DNA from: Acanthornis magna
Taxonomy: Eukaryota > Chordata > Aves > Passeriformes > Acanthizidae
Assembly: GCA_036785705.1 (NCBI GenBank)
Contig: JAWUZG010000032.1
Location: forward strand, 15,394,001-15,458,000
Length of the DNA: 64,000 nt
Direction of reading: 5' to 3'
Shown here: in pieces, positions 26,930 to 39,878 of the stretch
Layout of the letters: the number at the start of each line of letters is the position of its first letter
How positions within the stretch are numbered: the stretch's first letter is position 1
Position numbers and translations under genes: made by a program
Notes under the pieces: model-generated
What the model saw: only the letters and a program-made list of their open reading frames with translations
Databases searched by the model: none
Told to the model about the DNA's origin: nothing

Positions 26930-26988
26930 TAAATCTCACTCTCTGTGTGACCTTGAGCAAGCTACTTGATCTTTTTGTGCCTTGTCAA
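26930..26988 (+). mobile_element. MIR SINE remnant (core region)
   Basis: CTCTGTGTGACCTTGAGCAA followed by GCTACTTGATCTTTTTGTGCC closely follows the MIR core and 3' region (consensus CTGTGTGACCTTGGGCAAGTCACTTAACCTCTCTGTGCC). MIR-type SINEs were active in early amniotes and survive as short divergent remnants. The element may extend left to about 26880. Confidence 0.65.
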
Positions 26989-29900
26989 GACAATTATTAA
27001 AACTTGGACTTCTCTGACTAACAGATGTTTCTGTACATCAGCATAGAGAATACTAGAGTAAACACAGTACTGAAAACATTCATGACAATAAAACTATGTG
27101 GAACCAAATTTCTTTCATTCCCTGTGATTTGCATCTTCATAATTCTTGCTGCACTCACTGACAAAGCCACTTAAACCATGAGATCACTTGTTTTCCAACA
27201 AATTAAATCCCAATACTTGCCAATCATTCTGCTTCAGAGGTCAACAAAGATGAAGTCCTTCTCTTCCTTGCATGGATCCGTAAGGCCATTAGAATTACAT
27301 CTATTTGCAAGAAGTGCTCACAAAGCTAACAAGTTCCAAATGTTTCCTTTTCTTAAATGCATGTTTGTTTCAAATCACATGTTTTTAATCTGTGCAAACT
27401 GCCCATTTCTTATTTATCTCAAGTATATACTGTCCAAGAGATAGCATAACTAATACAAGCTAAGAAAAGACTTTTTTTTACTCTCACACAAACTGTTGAG
27501 CTAGACAAAAAATCACTATCTTTTCATGACCAGGTTATGAAGTCTGTAGTACCATTATAATAGTTACAGAGAGTACCATTATTAGAGCTGATTACCTAAA
27601 ATAGGCCTAGCCAAAATTAACACTAAATACATTGTTGTAAAATGTTTGAATACCTTGGAGTCACAATCACATTTACCTAGTCATTTTATGTTCATTACAT
27701 GCCACCTCAAGGTTATCATTCAAAGGTTAAGTGCTTCTTCAAAGCTCATCTTAAATTCTAGATGCAGTGAAAAGAGAGACGAAAATGCTTCTGAGAGTGG
27801 AACATCCCACCGTAGACCAGCTGTTTAAAATCACCTCTCCCAGTGGTAGAGACAGTCTAGATGAAACTCCTAGTTGAGTTACAATGTTGGACACCTAAAT
27901 TCAGGTGAGAAAAATGCCAGCCAAATGTGGGACAGTCTCTTCAATGACGCCAGGCACAGAATGTAAATATTAACAAGGGTCAACAAGTCTGTTAGACAGC
28001 AAAATACTTCTAGGTCTCTACTTCTTTTATGTGCATTGCTTGGTCATTCTTGCTTGGGAGGAAGAACTTAGAAGCATCTTAAAAGTATATGCTTGGGGTT
28101 TTCTAAAATTTATATTAAAATGAATATGCTTTATGCAATTATTACAACATATAAAAATATAGAGAAGTAATATGCTTCAATATGTGTCCAACAGTTCTAC
28201 TGTAAAAAGAACAGCATTGAAAGAGACAATGCAAAAAATAGGGCAGGGAAAACATTAAAGTTCAGATGCAGGAGAAACACTATTCCATAATTAGTGCGAC
28301 ATCTGGTAGATTCAGATTATTACTATTCAGGCTAATGTCAAAGAAACACTCATTAGATGCTGCAGACTCAAGATGGCTCCATGAAACTTGTTCTTCCAGT
28401 AGACAGCATTATAGATTCTGGGCATTATTTTACTTTCATAGCATTGACAAGCTTTTATCACAGGGCAGTTAAAATACAAGTGTTTAAACAGGGAGTTTGG
28501 AGAGTTTTGAGGGGAGTTTTTTGCTTTGCTTATGGAATGGTTAACATAAAGAATGTCCAGTAAAAATTACTAATTTCACTTAGGACTTAGATATGTGAAT
28601 CCATACCTTCCTAAGAATACAACCTTGTTAAACAACCTTTCTAATGTTGTTTAACAATTAGGGTTTGAAAAATGAGTTCAGACATATAATAATATAGGGG
28701 TAAACCAGTCTCTCTGGTGATTCCAGGAGGTCATCCAACAACAGCAATGATGTTATATGTATTGTGTTATATATGCATCTTGTCATATCACAGCAAGAAC
28801 CTATTTCATACCAAAAGGAATCAAAAGAGATTTTGGCAAGGAAACAAGAGATCCTCAGGACATGTAAGCTGGTGAGGCTCTAGCGGCATCCATTCTTCCA
28901 ACAAATTCATGGGGACTAGAACTAGCTGTAGAGATGGGGAAAAAAAGATAAAAGGGTAATTATAAAGCATCTTTGAGCAACATTGATGGAATTATGCTTC
29001 CAATTTGAGTCCAGTCTGAACTGTAACGAGATGTCCTCCAGACAAGTGGAAAATTTTTCTTTGCCACTTGTATTGAAATAGCTCCAGAAATTTGCACTTG
29101 GCTCTAGCTGCAACGTCCTGAGTTTTCTCTCCATTCTTATCTAATTCTTAGAGCCATTAAAAACCTAATAATGCCAAGTGCTTGAAGCTTGAAAGATGTC
29201 TTCACAAGACAGTTTCCGGCACATAACATTGTCAAGGCTCTCTGGTCTCTCACCTATTTCCACGCAGTGAATGAAATACTGACATAACAATACATATTAA
29301 TCCAAGAAGAAATTTTTGCACTTCTATGTTAAAAGAACCTCACAATCAAATCCTGCTGTATGCCAGTATCACACAGGCAGTTGTCATTACAACTGGCTCT
29401 GTACAGCTTTTTTACTGTGATAAGAGCTTGATATGAAACTTGAAGCCTTTTGCCATACCTCTCAAGAAAAGAAAGGAAAAAACAGCCAAAAATCTGACTT
29501 AGGTTTCCCAAAGCTGTAACTGCAAAGTGATGCTAGTTAGCAGGTTTCTAATGAGCCTTCTGTGTAATTAATCAGTTTCTACTGGGACAAAATAAGTCAT
29601 TAGACTCCTACATATATATACTGTTGACTAAGGGAAGAGTGGGCTTTTGAATGGATTTAAGACAGTAAGAGTAGAAAACCATATGGACTCTTCCTGTGGA
29701 TTGGCTTCACCTTGCTGTACATGGAACTAAAACATACAGTTCTTTCCTGTGCCAAGAAGTCACAACTTAAATGTAACATTTTTTTTCCTCTGATAGCCCC
29801 ACTGGAAGGCAACTTCATCAAGTCTCCTCCACAATCATCTCCTGGCCCTGGCTGAGCAGGCACACAGGGTCTGCAAGAGGAGGATATATGACAACAAGGA

Positions 29901-31453
29901 TCACAGCAACTTCGGGGGGTGATGTGCATCCCCTCTTTTACCCCCCTTTTTGAGCAGAACCCAGCACACCAGGCAGTTTCCACTACTTCCCTGGGCACTG
30001 TGTCCCCACCCCATCCCGCAGCAATCACTTTCCCAACCTTTACACTGTGTCATTTCAGATGTCATCAGTTCTCCTCCTGGCTTAATTGCTCTGTTTCCTG
30101 CTTCTTGGCCCCTTCCCAATTGGAAAAGGCTTGGTTAGGACTGAGCATTAGTCCTAAAAGGAAAAGGACTAGACTTAAAAGAGAAAGGACAAAATAACCA
30201 CAATCTTGTTGTTAGGGATGCTCTTCTAACTTTCAGCCTAAATGTATCTACATCAATTTGCAGCCCTGTGCTTTCCTTCCAGAGTTAGGTAAGACTGAGT
30301 AGTTCACAGTGTGTTTCTTCTCTATTGTCCTAATCCACAAAATATATCCATGAACTATTTACATCCCTTATCAGCATTCATCGATCAAGCTAAATAATTC
30401 TTTTTAGTCTGCCCTGCTAAAGCAGGCTTCCCCTTCCAGCCTCCTCTGCACCTGTTCCAGTTTGAATCCTTCTTGAGATTTTTAACACAAGCAGATAAAA
30501 TTGTGTGAAAATTCAGCTAAGGTCATATTGGTACCACACAGAAAAATTCCTTTTGATTAATGCCTCTGCTAACAATATTCTGCCTGAGATTTATATTTAC
30601 TTTTTTCCCAGCTGTGCCACATCCTTGGCTCAGTCAGAAACTTTTGTCTTTCCCTGCTTTCAACTGCAGCTTCCTGCTTCACATAAAATTTAAGAGAAGC
30701 TATGGCAATGAATTGAAATGTGTTTAATAATGTCTTGCTTCACTTAATTTAGTCACAATGAAGATTAAATGTTACTTATAGTGCTATTTTACTTGTTTAG
30801 ATTAGAAGAATTTCTTATTCTTGAAATTCTAATAACTCAAAAATTATGCCAACAGTTATAAACCAAATGCAGAGTGAAGAGCAGGCATCTGTGCCATGGT
30901 CTGGGGCTGCAGTTCCAGAAGCTTCAGCTTTGCTACTGTCAGCTTCAAAGCCTGACTACAGTTTCAAAGATGTCATCATCTTGCTGTAAAAATTAAGGCT
31001 ATTTTAAGAGGCTGTTTATAGGGATTCAGATCTCAGCACAGTCACCTCAAGAGGTGGGAGCACATGTCTGAGGACATCTCTGAACTCCTCAGCCATGCAT
31101 TGGACTTTCCCTCAGTGCACATTCAGTATCCTGTGGAGCCTGAGAGTTATCATGGAAATTAGCAATGACTTGAGCCCAGAAAGCCACAATCATGGTAAAC
31201 TAACTCTGGTTGAAACATGAGGTTCTTTGTTTTTTCATATTCCTTGAAAAGGTCATGGCAAAATGACAGATTTACAGATCAGATAATTTTTCTCCAGCTG
31301 TTGCTTAAGCTGTGTCTCCTCCCATGCTTGATGTGACCAGTTAAGCCAGCATTGTGGCTGTGAAGCATCAGTAGAGCAGCAATCCTAGGGATCAAGGCCT
31401 TTCATAGATTATGGTGCCAGACAGATTATCCTTTATAACAGATAAAATTCCTC
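26989..31453. other. Unique-looking sequence, no gene seen
   Basis: Short open frames only. 29650-30190 is relatively C-rich with open frames on both strands (for example about 29657-30028 on -), without recognisable products or convincing splice sites. No mobile elements were identified. Confidence 0.5.
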
Positions 31454-31545
31454 ATATATATATACACACACATATATATACACATATACATATAAACATG
31501 TATATACATATATATACATATATACACGCACACATATATATATAT
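31454..31545. repeat. (TATACA)n / (TA)n microsatellite
   Basis: About 90 bp of alternating pyrimidine-purine dinucleotides (TA, CA, TATACA and TATACG variants). It is an imperfect compound microsatellite that could adopt Z-like or cruciform structures. Confidence 0.95.
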
Positions 31546-33519
31546 TTCAGAGCTGATGTAGCTTAATCAGTAATATTTAACTTTTCCAGAAAATGCAGAA
31601 TTTCCTCTATTATTTTACTGGCTCATTTTGCTGATCACTGGAGTGTGTGCACATTAGGAAGCTGGCCTTCCAGGCCCATCCTCTCAATTCTGTTTTTACT
31701 TTTATTCAATGATTTGTCATTGGATAAAATAACAGAGCCCTGGGAGCATGATCTGATATCCCAATTCTGCCCTTGGCCCAGGCAGAATGAAGGACTAGAG
31801 TCAGGCTCCCTTCTGCCTCCTGCTCTCCACCTCCCACTTCCCAAGTGAGTACTTTTAGCACTAGCCCATCATGGAAGAGGCAGAGACAACACGTCAGATG
31901 AGGAAAGTTGCTTTCCTGACCAGATACAGTACCATAATGCCTAGAATTTGAATATCAGGACAGTGCTAAGTGGGAAATAAACTCTCTTGAATGAGTGAAA
32001 AATAGATTCAAGACTAGGCATGAGTGGCTAAATGAAAGTGTTCAGGCTGTCTGGGTTGGTGTCTAATAAATCTGCTTTCCTATGGGGCTGTCAGGCAAAA
32101 AAGCAGGTAGATTGGATGACCACTTGACCTGTTCCAGAGTATTTCTGCCTTTTATCACTCCACTGCAAGGGTTAATATGATACGGGCTGTAATGAGCTGG
32201 CCAGCTCCTGACATGAACAGAATCTGATTGATTATATGCATAGTACACTAACTCTCTGCAGATGATAATGGCCATTCATGTATCATGCATTCAGCAATCA
32301 CCAACATCTTTAATACAGATGTAAACCTTTGTATTGATGCCAGTTAAGCTACAATGAAGAGAGAAAGAATGTCAGAGAACATTCATTTTATTTCAAAGGG
32401 TCACTCCCAGCAGTGCAGCTTGCCATTTTGTGCTGCCGTTGTTTCTCAGAAACATAATTCCCAGGAATGTACTGTTCCTAGTTTGGGAAGTAGGGACACA
32501 ATTAAACAGAGAAATACTGCAAACAGATAAAATCCATTGCAGCACAGCTCTCATCCTCTGTACAACAGCATGACAATGCAATAGAGTTTGTGACAAGACG
32601 TCAAAGGGGAGAGGGTGACCACTGTGCCCCGTTGGAACGTTTAGGATGAGTGAGCCATTAAATCAGTTCCAGCAGGTTTTTCTTACCTTACTTCACAAGG
32701 TTCATTTACAAGTACAATGCCATGGCATTTTCAGAGGTTCTCACTAACCTGAGATCCTCCTGGAATCAATGGGAGACACAGGCAGATACCACAAAAAAAA
32801 TCCACAGAAAAATAACTCAAGGAGAAACTTGTGAAGGGAATGGAAAAGAGGTACAAGTGGAAAAGAGGATAATGTGCAAAAGAAACAAGAAATGTTCAAG
32901 AGCAAAAGAAAGGAAAGAATTGTGAGATACCTGCATTTCCTAGTTCTCAATATGGTGATATCACATAAAAACTTGCACAACAGACTAGAAAGACAGGGAA
33001 TGGACAGCAGGAAAACATGGGATGGGTCACAACAGACAACTGAAATTGCCAGCACAAGCAAATGGAGCTGAAAATAGAGGTGAGATAAATAATAGTTTTA
33101 AAGGATATGCTTCTTTGCAATATAAGCTGAGATCAGCACTCCTAGGTGCATCATACTGCTAAATCCTAACTGTGTTGAATACAGCCTACTGCTAGAGATG
33201 GCATGCCCAGGCCCTGCCCTTGACTTGGTGTCAACCTGTTCTGATTTGCACTCAGTTCTCTTCTTTCTTATGCAAGCACACGCACTCAGGCAGCAATGCA
33301 CCAAAGAGCTCACCTGGCTGAGAAGTAAGAGGGAAACCACAGCCATTGCTCACCTGCATCAGTTTTCTGATCAAATTCAGTAGGAGCTGTTGCAAATGGT
33401 TCTGTCAGCATAACACAGAAGTCAGCAGACAGAGACTGGCATGAAGAACGAGTGTTCATGGAATGGGGCATGGACACATGCAATGAATTACATCCTTGAC
33501 ATTTGCTGCTTCTGCTTCA
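31546..33519. other. Unique-looking sequence, no gene seen
   Basis: No recognisable gene or element. A purine-rich stretch near 32790-32920 gives an open frame rich in Lys/Glu/Arg, an effect of base composition. Confidence 0.5.
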
Positions 33520-33592
33520 TATCTGAAAAAGGGCTTTTATGCCTGAAATCTTTTCTGTGTTATTTTATCGGTTAGTCTAATAAAAACAATAA
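33520..33592 (+). repeat. Ancient amniote interspersed repeat, 3' end (candidate)
   Basis: The order CTGAAAAAGGGCTTTTATGCC, then TGAAATCTTTTCTGTG, then GGTTAGTCTAATAAAAAC resembles the 3' end of an old reptile/bird repeat. That repeat reads roughly 'CTGAAGAAGGG...CCGAAAGCTTGTCT...TTGGTCTAATAAAAG'. The resemblance is from memory and the class of the element is not certain. Confidence 0.45.
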
Positions 33593-34917
33593 CAGAGAAG
33601 GGTCAGAATTAAGATTTGGAGCAAAACCAGCTCTATTTTGTAACTAAAATAGTTGTTTCCTTAAATAATGAGATTCACAAAGTTATGTCTGCTCTGCCTG
33701 CCTGGTTCAGTACAATATAAGCCAAGTTTTGCAGCAGTTGGAATTAAATCACAGCAATGGGATTGGTCAGAAAACAAATGGGAAAGTAGAGTACATTAAA
33801 GGTCAAAATCCCAAAGAGTTAAGTATTCTTTGAGGAGCATGTCCATCCCCTAATGTAGAAGGGTGTAACTCTCAGGCTTGAAGTCATTGATAGGAGTGGC
33901 TGATTGCATCAGGTGCATGAATATGGCCCCTGAAAGGTCAAAGTATCCCACGACACCAAATTAGATAAATGGGAGGTCTGCTTTCTCTTTCACTCTCTGA
34001 GTGGTACTTCTTGCTTATTTCTTCTCACTCTCTACCCTCCAGCAAATGTGTAAGTCACTTTTCATGTAAAAATGTCCAACAGAGCTGCTTCTGCTTTCAA
34101 CTCAAGTTTAAACCATCTGCTGGGCCATATCAAAAACATGAGAGATATTTAGCAAATCTACATTTGCCTACACTGTATTTAGCCAATATTTTGACAGAGG
34201 TCATTTAACACTGGAACAAATGAGATGGTGTTAGGTGCCTATTATATGAAGGAGGGGGAAATATTTAGCACCATTATTTTTACATATATGTAATTCTGAG
34301 AGACCTGTGTATTATCATAATTAATAGTCACATGTCCAGAAGACAAAACAGTCACCAATTCAGTTTATTCAGCAGTTCTTGCTCTACTAAGACACTAAGA
34401 AAATAAGAGAAGCAAAAAAAAACCTCCCATGCGCTGGAAAAGAACAGCCTTGGACACCAGAGAGACAAAGGAATGCAAGTTCACTTAATGTATAACCAAT
34501 TCACCTCAGTTTATAATGGAAATTAATCTCACTTCCTCCCACACAGTAAAAAGTACACAAACAGAAAAGTGTACCCAATGAAAATACAGCAAGAAATTTC
34601 AAATGTTCCATGGGTACAAGTCAGGAGCTCAATATAACTGGCAAAACACAATAAAGAACGAAAACAGATTTAAGGACTTACTGAATTTCTCTTTTTATAT
34701 AGCTAATCCCCATGTATGTTAACAGCTTGCAAAAACTATTTGGCCTCAAAATTTCACAAGAAAAAATCAGTCAGAATTAACTAGTCCTTCTGTCCTGAAG
34801 GTGTCATTTTAGGAGACTAAGTGCCAGCATTTCAACCGTTCAGTAAAAGCATTTAAAGTAAATTAATTTGTCTGAATTTTTCTAGAGGATATTACTGAAA
34901 ATAAGGTCAGTCACTCC

Positions 34918-34949
34918 TTTCTCCTTTTCCTTTTCCTTTTTTTTTTTTT
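34918..34949. repeat. (CCTTTT)n / poly-T tract
   Basis: Three CCTTTT units run into a long T tract on the + strand. It is a simple repeat. Confidence 0.9.
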
Positions 34950-35138
34950 AAATCCACAGTGGGAATTTCAGACCTCTGTGTTTCTTCCCAAGGAAAGTGT
35001 CCCATTCAGACCTGGAATTCTGGCATGGATTCAGTCACCTATAGATCTGCCCAACTCTCAGCCCTTCCACTCAAACAAAGACATATACAACCATCCTACA
35101 GCCAAAAATTTACCCAGAAATAGCTGAACACAGTCACC

Positions 35139-35172
35139 AGCTCCTATATACAAATAGCTCCTATATACAAAA
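35139..35172. repeat. 17-bp tandem duplication
   Basis: AGCTCCTATATACAAAT is followed directly by AGCTCCTATATACAAAA, differing only at the last base. Confidence 0.95.
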
Positions 35173-35263
35173 TAACAGTATTGGTGAACTTGCCTTTTTC
35201 TTCTCCAGAATGACACACAGAAACTGATGACAATACTGCCCCTGATGATGACGATCAAATCAC

Positions 35264-36336
35264 AAATCATAGAATAGTTTGGGTAGGAAGGGATGATAAA
35301 GATCATCTAGTTCCAACCACCCCGCCTTGTGTAGGAATACCTTCCACCAGACAGGTTGCTCAAATCCCCATCCAACCTGGTCTTGCACACTGTCAGGGAT
35401 GGGGCATCCACAAATTCTCTGGGCAATCTGTTCCAGTGCCTCACCACTCCCATAGTAAAATAATTGCTTCCTAATATCTAATCTAAACCTACCCTCTTCC
35501 ATCTTAAAGCCATTGTCCCTTGTCACTACATACCCTTGTAAAACGTCCCTCTCCAGCTTTCTTTTCACCCCCTTTTAGCTACTGGAAGGCACTGTAAGGT
35601 CTCCCTGGAGCCTCCTTTTCTCCAGGCTGAGCAACCTCAATTGTCTTAGCCTCTCTTTCACAGGAGAGGTTCTCCAGCCCTCTGATCATCTTCATGGTTT
35701 TCCTCTAGACTTGCTTCAGCAAGTCCACATCCTTCTGATGCTGGGGCTCCAGACCTGGATGCAGTACTCTGGGAGGGGTCTCAAAAGAGCAGAGTAGAGG
35801 GGCAGAATCATGTTCCCAGCCTGCTTGTCACACTCCTGTTGATTCAGCCCAGGATATGGTTGGCTGTCTGGACTGTGAGGGCACATTTCTAGGTCATGTT
35901 GAGCTTCTTATCAACCATCACTCCCAAATCCTTCTCCTCAAGGCTGCTCTCAATCCATTCTCCACCCAGTCTGCACTTGTGCTTGGGATTGCCCTGACCC
36001 AGGTGCAGGACCTTGCACTTGGCCTTGCTGAACTCCGTGAGGTTCACACAGACCCACATCTCCAGCCCGTCCAGGTCCCTCTGGATAGCATCCCTTCCCT
36101 CCAGTGTGTTGACTGCTCCATGAGCTTGGCGTCATCAGCAAACTTGCTGAGGCGGAACTCAGTCCCACTGTCCATGTCACCGACAAAGGTGTTAAACAGC
36201 ACCCATCCCAACACCAGTCTTCAAGGAATGTCACTCATCACTCTTTGAGCATGACCATCCAGCCAATCTGTTATCCACTGATTGCTTCACCCATAAAATC
36301 CATGTTTCTCCAGTTTAGAAACACAGATCTTGTAGG
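35264..36336 (-). mobile_element. CR1 LINE 3' portion, - strand
   Basis: The left end AATCATAGAATAGTTTGGG is the reverse complement of the CR1 tail. The body follows the consensus closely: ATCTGTTCCAGTGCCTCACC near 35428, CAGCCCAGGATATGGTTGGC near 35844, TTGTGCTTGGGATTGCCCTG near 35976, ACTTGGCCTTGCTGAACTCC near 36015, GTGTTGACTGCTCCATGAGC near 36105. The right end is near CACAGATCTTGTAGG. The copy is about 1.07 kb, 5'-truncated, and the least degraded CR1 in the window. The open frames at 35260-35568 and 35856-36248 are CR1-derived and not genes. Confidence 0.93.
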
Positions 36337-39300
36337 ATGAACAACTAAAATAGCGAATGATTCGTGTATCCTTAGTTGTCTACTTCTCTTGATTTTGAGT
36401 GACTAGTTGAGATGCAGAAATCCAGAATAACCTGAAAATAAGATGTGAACACCTTCAGGGCTTCGGATTCCAGGAGCAGATTTCCTTAGAGCTCACAGTT
36501 ATTTTCCAGTGGCCATACTGCCATCCCCAAAACAGTGAGTAGCTGAGGTCTCTACAGTGAGATGGAAGCTTGTTGTTCTGCTCTGTCATATCTCAGAATA
36601 TCAATGAAGAGCTCCCTTGTCCACTGCAGAATTTGTTGAGCATCTCTTGTGGACCATTTTCAGCACCACATGATAAAACTGCAAGTCCTAGTAGAGCCTA
36701 TGAGCACCAGTATGATAGCCTCCTATAACAGCTATCCTCACCACCACAACTTTCTTGACTAAACAGAAGGAAGAAACACCTACATCCAAATGGGACATTT
36801 GATAGAATTTAGACACTAATCTCCAAAACTGCAGAATGTTCTGCTTCTTGACAGCCCAAATTTACTTCTCACCTGAAGCCTTTCAAAATTCATTTCTGGA
36901 CAACCACTGGAAAACACTTCAGGATGAACTGCCTGAACAGCTCAAGACCTACCTGAGGCCTGAACCTTCTTCAGATCCACAAACCAGGCACTCTCCATCA
37001 ATCTCTCCTGAGACACTCAGTGTAGCAAGTGCTTGAAGGAACATGCAAAATGCAGGAGTGGCTGCCATCCTTTTCCAAAACAGCTCAGTTTAACCAACAT
37101 TGGTTTTGCTCCCTCTCTTGCTGCCAGCTATGGAGACCTACCCTCCCCTTTCACCAGCTCTTGCATTCATTTGACCCCTTGGAAAGTGAATTTAGCTCAC
37201 TACACTGGCAGAAATCTAACCCAACAAACAAAACAAATCAAGAAAAAGTGAATACTTTTCACCACTTTAGTGAGTTAATGAATCAGACACATCCCAGAGA
37301 TGACAGAAGAGAGATAAATGGAGCATGTGCCCAGGAACAGGCCTGCCCCTTTCACCAGCAGCAAGTTCATGGGTTGGATCAGCTGCCTCATGAAGCCTCA
37401 CCCGCAGGAGAGGAGAAACCTGCGGAGAGGCCAGATATGCTGAAGAGGACTGGGAGAGACAGAGTGAGCTCTTTCTAGTCCAGCTGCAGTGCTGGAGGGC
37501 CCAACCTGCTAGAAAAGAGGGGCTAGGTAAGACTAAGTCTTCTCAGAGGATCTTGTGCCACTATCTGGCTTGAAGTTTGGTCACCCATCAGCTCCAGAGT
37601 GGAAAGAAAGGCAGGAAAGGCAAGGGTTGTCAAAGCCTATCAGCCCCTGGAGCAGGGGTACTGCTGGACTAGCTGTGCCTTTGAAAGGGTAGTGCTACAG
37701 TTGGCTGTGAGCACAAAAGATGATGTGTCCTATAATAAGAAAATTAAGGACCAATCACAACGAAGTTTACCACAGCAGCTGAGGACGTTAAGGACCAAGC
37801 TGAAATAAAAGCTGATCTAACACAGCAAAACTGGACAACATGCAACATTAGTATATACAACTGAGAAACATCAGAGAGCAAGAAGTCTGGGTTGACAAAG
37901 CTAGTAAATAATTTGTCAAAGAGAAGAACCTGCCCCGTGTTATATCCATGTATGGATATAATTGACCACATTTCATCTTAGGAGAAAAGAAAAGTTGTGG
38001 CCAACTTCAAAGGGAACTGAACAAAAGTATTCTAATGATTAATGAATTAGCATCGTTGAAGTAAACGAGCTATTCTGAATGCCTGCCCAGAGGCAGTCAT
38101 GGGAAAGTTTCCAGAACTATTGTCATTTTTCCTGGAACTCATTGACTTTAAGGACTCCACAGCTGCAAGAATTGTGTGAGCATTTCAAGACTGTCATTTT
38201 CACCACCGATTTTCTAAAAAATTCTTCCTGAACTGATTTTTATTGGTTTCAGCTGGGGAATCCATTGCACCCAGCCAGGAAATGCCACATGCCTCCTAAG
38301 CTACTGCTCTATTCTTCTTGCACTGATGCTATCAGAGACTCAAATTCACTGCAGGGAGAACACTGGGAGCCAAATTTGCCCTCTGATGTATGCACACAGC
38401 TCCCATAGAGCTAATGCAGAATTTTTTTGCCTTTGATGCCTCTTATAAAGAAGCCTGGAAGTATTGCATTAGAACAGGGAGTTCACACTATTGGTGGTCC
38501 CCATTGTCATTAACACAGTTAGTGGCATTCCAGTGAAAAACACAGAACAACTCTTTTGTTTGTTTGTTTTATAAGCAGATCTTCCAGGGTGGGATCCGGC
38601 TTGCTCAAATCCTGCCAAAGATGAAACCTCAGCCTCTAAAATCAACGTAAACCAAGAGCGATCCATTCTGCCTTCTTTTGAGAACTGTCTAACCTATTAG
38701 GCACTCAAATTAACCAGGCACTTTTCTTCTCTGCCTGAAAACTCTCCAGGCAACTAATTCACAGCTCCATGCTCAGCAAGGCCAACAGAGCATACTCCCA
38801 AAAGGAGTTAGGGAGGGTATCTCACTCCTGTTCCCAGTCTTACTCCCAGCCACACCAGGCCATCGCTTCTCTTGTTCTAACTGTGATGCTCACAGGACCC
38901 TTGCTGTGGCAATTTAATTCAGTACATGGCAGAAAATCATCCACTTCTTTGCTGTTCTTGTCTTCTGCCACTACAGTGAGATGAATGAGCTCCCAAGGCG
39001 TCTCAATCCCACAGCCAGCCCTAGCTACGTGGTTGTACATACAGATAAGAAGTGTGAATGGAACCACTTTGACAGCATTTTCGGTTCATGAAACTGGTTG
39101 CTCAATTGCCAGTTCATGTTCAGAAGGTTCATTTCTGGGGAGAGAGGAGCTCACTCCAGCTAAGTCATCTGCTGCAACCTGCAAGCAAGAAACTACTCCA
39201 GATCTATCTCTACCGTCAGCAAAGTCTGAAAAACTAAGGCCAAGGCTACAGCTAATGTCAATCACTGACTCTTGAAAAACCTACATCAGGCAAGTTCGTT

Positions 39301-39496
39301 TAGTTGGCTTGGCTTTTTCTGTGATAAGAGTTTGGATTTTTTTCTATGAAGTCTAATAAAGACAGACAAATTAGAGCAAATCGTTAAAGTGAATTAAATA
39401 CATATAAACATAATTTTGCATTGAAGGAAACACAAGTGAAGACATGTAACTTGGAGCAGAACTGAAATCCACGCCCACCAGCTGCAGCCAGCTCAC
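36337..39496. other. Unique-looking sequence with unassigned open frames
   Basis: Two overlapping + frames at about 36836-37036 and 37029-37478 are among the longer non-repeat frames in the window, but their peptides are unrecognised and have no clear start or splice context. A short (GTTT)n run lies near 38556-38569. No mobile element was recognised. Confidence 0.45.
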
Positions 39497-39878
39497 CTCC
39501 TCCTTCCCCCATGAGCACACCCCGGGCGTGCTGCTCTGTGGAGCTGCTCCGGTCCTCTGTCCAGACTCCCAGCTTCAGCAGAGCTTTGATCACAGCTCCT
39601 TCCTGAATGCATTCTTGTGTGCTGGAGCAGCCATGTGAGGGGCCTTGATGGGACTGAGTGCTGAGAGCCGCAACAGAAACTCATTTAGTTTGATGTGACA
39701 AAACTGCTCCTCAGACAAATGCTCCATGGTGGTCCCATGGTAGGAACATGTGTAGAAGGCCTTGCTGAAGTAATAATACTGAAGTAATTTCATGCCTCCA
39801 CCCACTTCCAGGCCTTGGAAATTTGTCATCCTCAACTGGCATAAATGGATGCAGCTTCTCTGAATTCAGTGAAGCCAT
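39497..39878 (-). pseudogene. Coding-like segment of unknown origin, interrupted frames
   Basis: On the - strand an ATG in good context (AACATGG, 39878-39876) opens a 55-codon frame with a protein-like start (MASLNSEKLHPFMPVEDDKF). It is stopped by TGA at 39713-39711 and again about 30 bp on. A second frame is open through the middle (containing EEQFCHIKLNEFLLRLSAL) to about 39590. The first frame then re-opens (IKALLKLGVWTEDRSS) up to a strong donor, GGAG|GTGAGC, at 39497/39496. Alternating open frames plus a consensus donor could mean a decayed exon with frameshifts, a lncRNA exon, or chance. I do not recognise the protein. The segment is more GC-rich than its surroundings. Confidence 0.22.

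Larger units (their letters stand above)
33593..35263. other. Unique-looking sequence, no gene seen
   Basis: Contains a polypyrimidine tract at 34918-34949 and a 17-bp tandem duplication at 35139-35172. No gene or larger element was recognised. Confidence 0.5.

Noticed and set aside
35260..36248. Open frames of about 95-130 codons on both strands
   Set aside because: They are the 3' untranslated part of a CR1 element.
36836..37478. Two overlapping + frames of 66 and 149 codons
   Set aside because: No recognisable product, no supporting splice or poly(A) context. Kept only as a note in the interval description.
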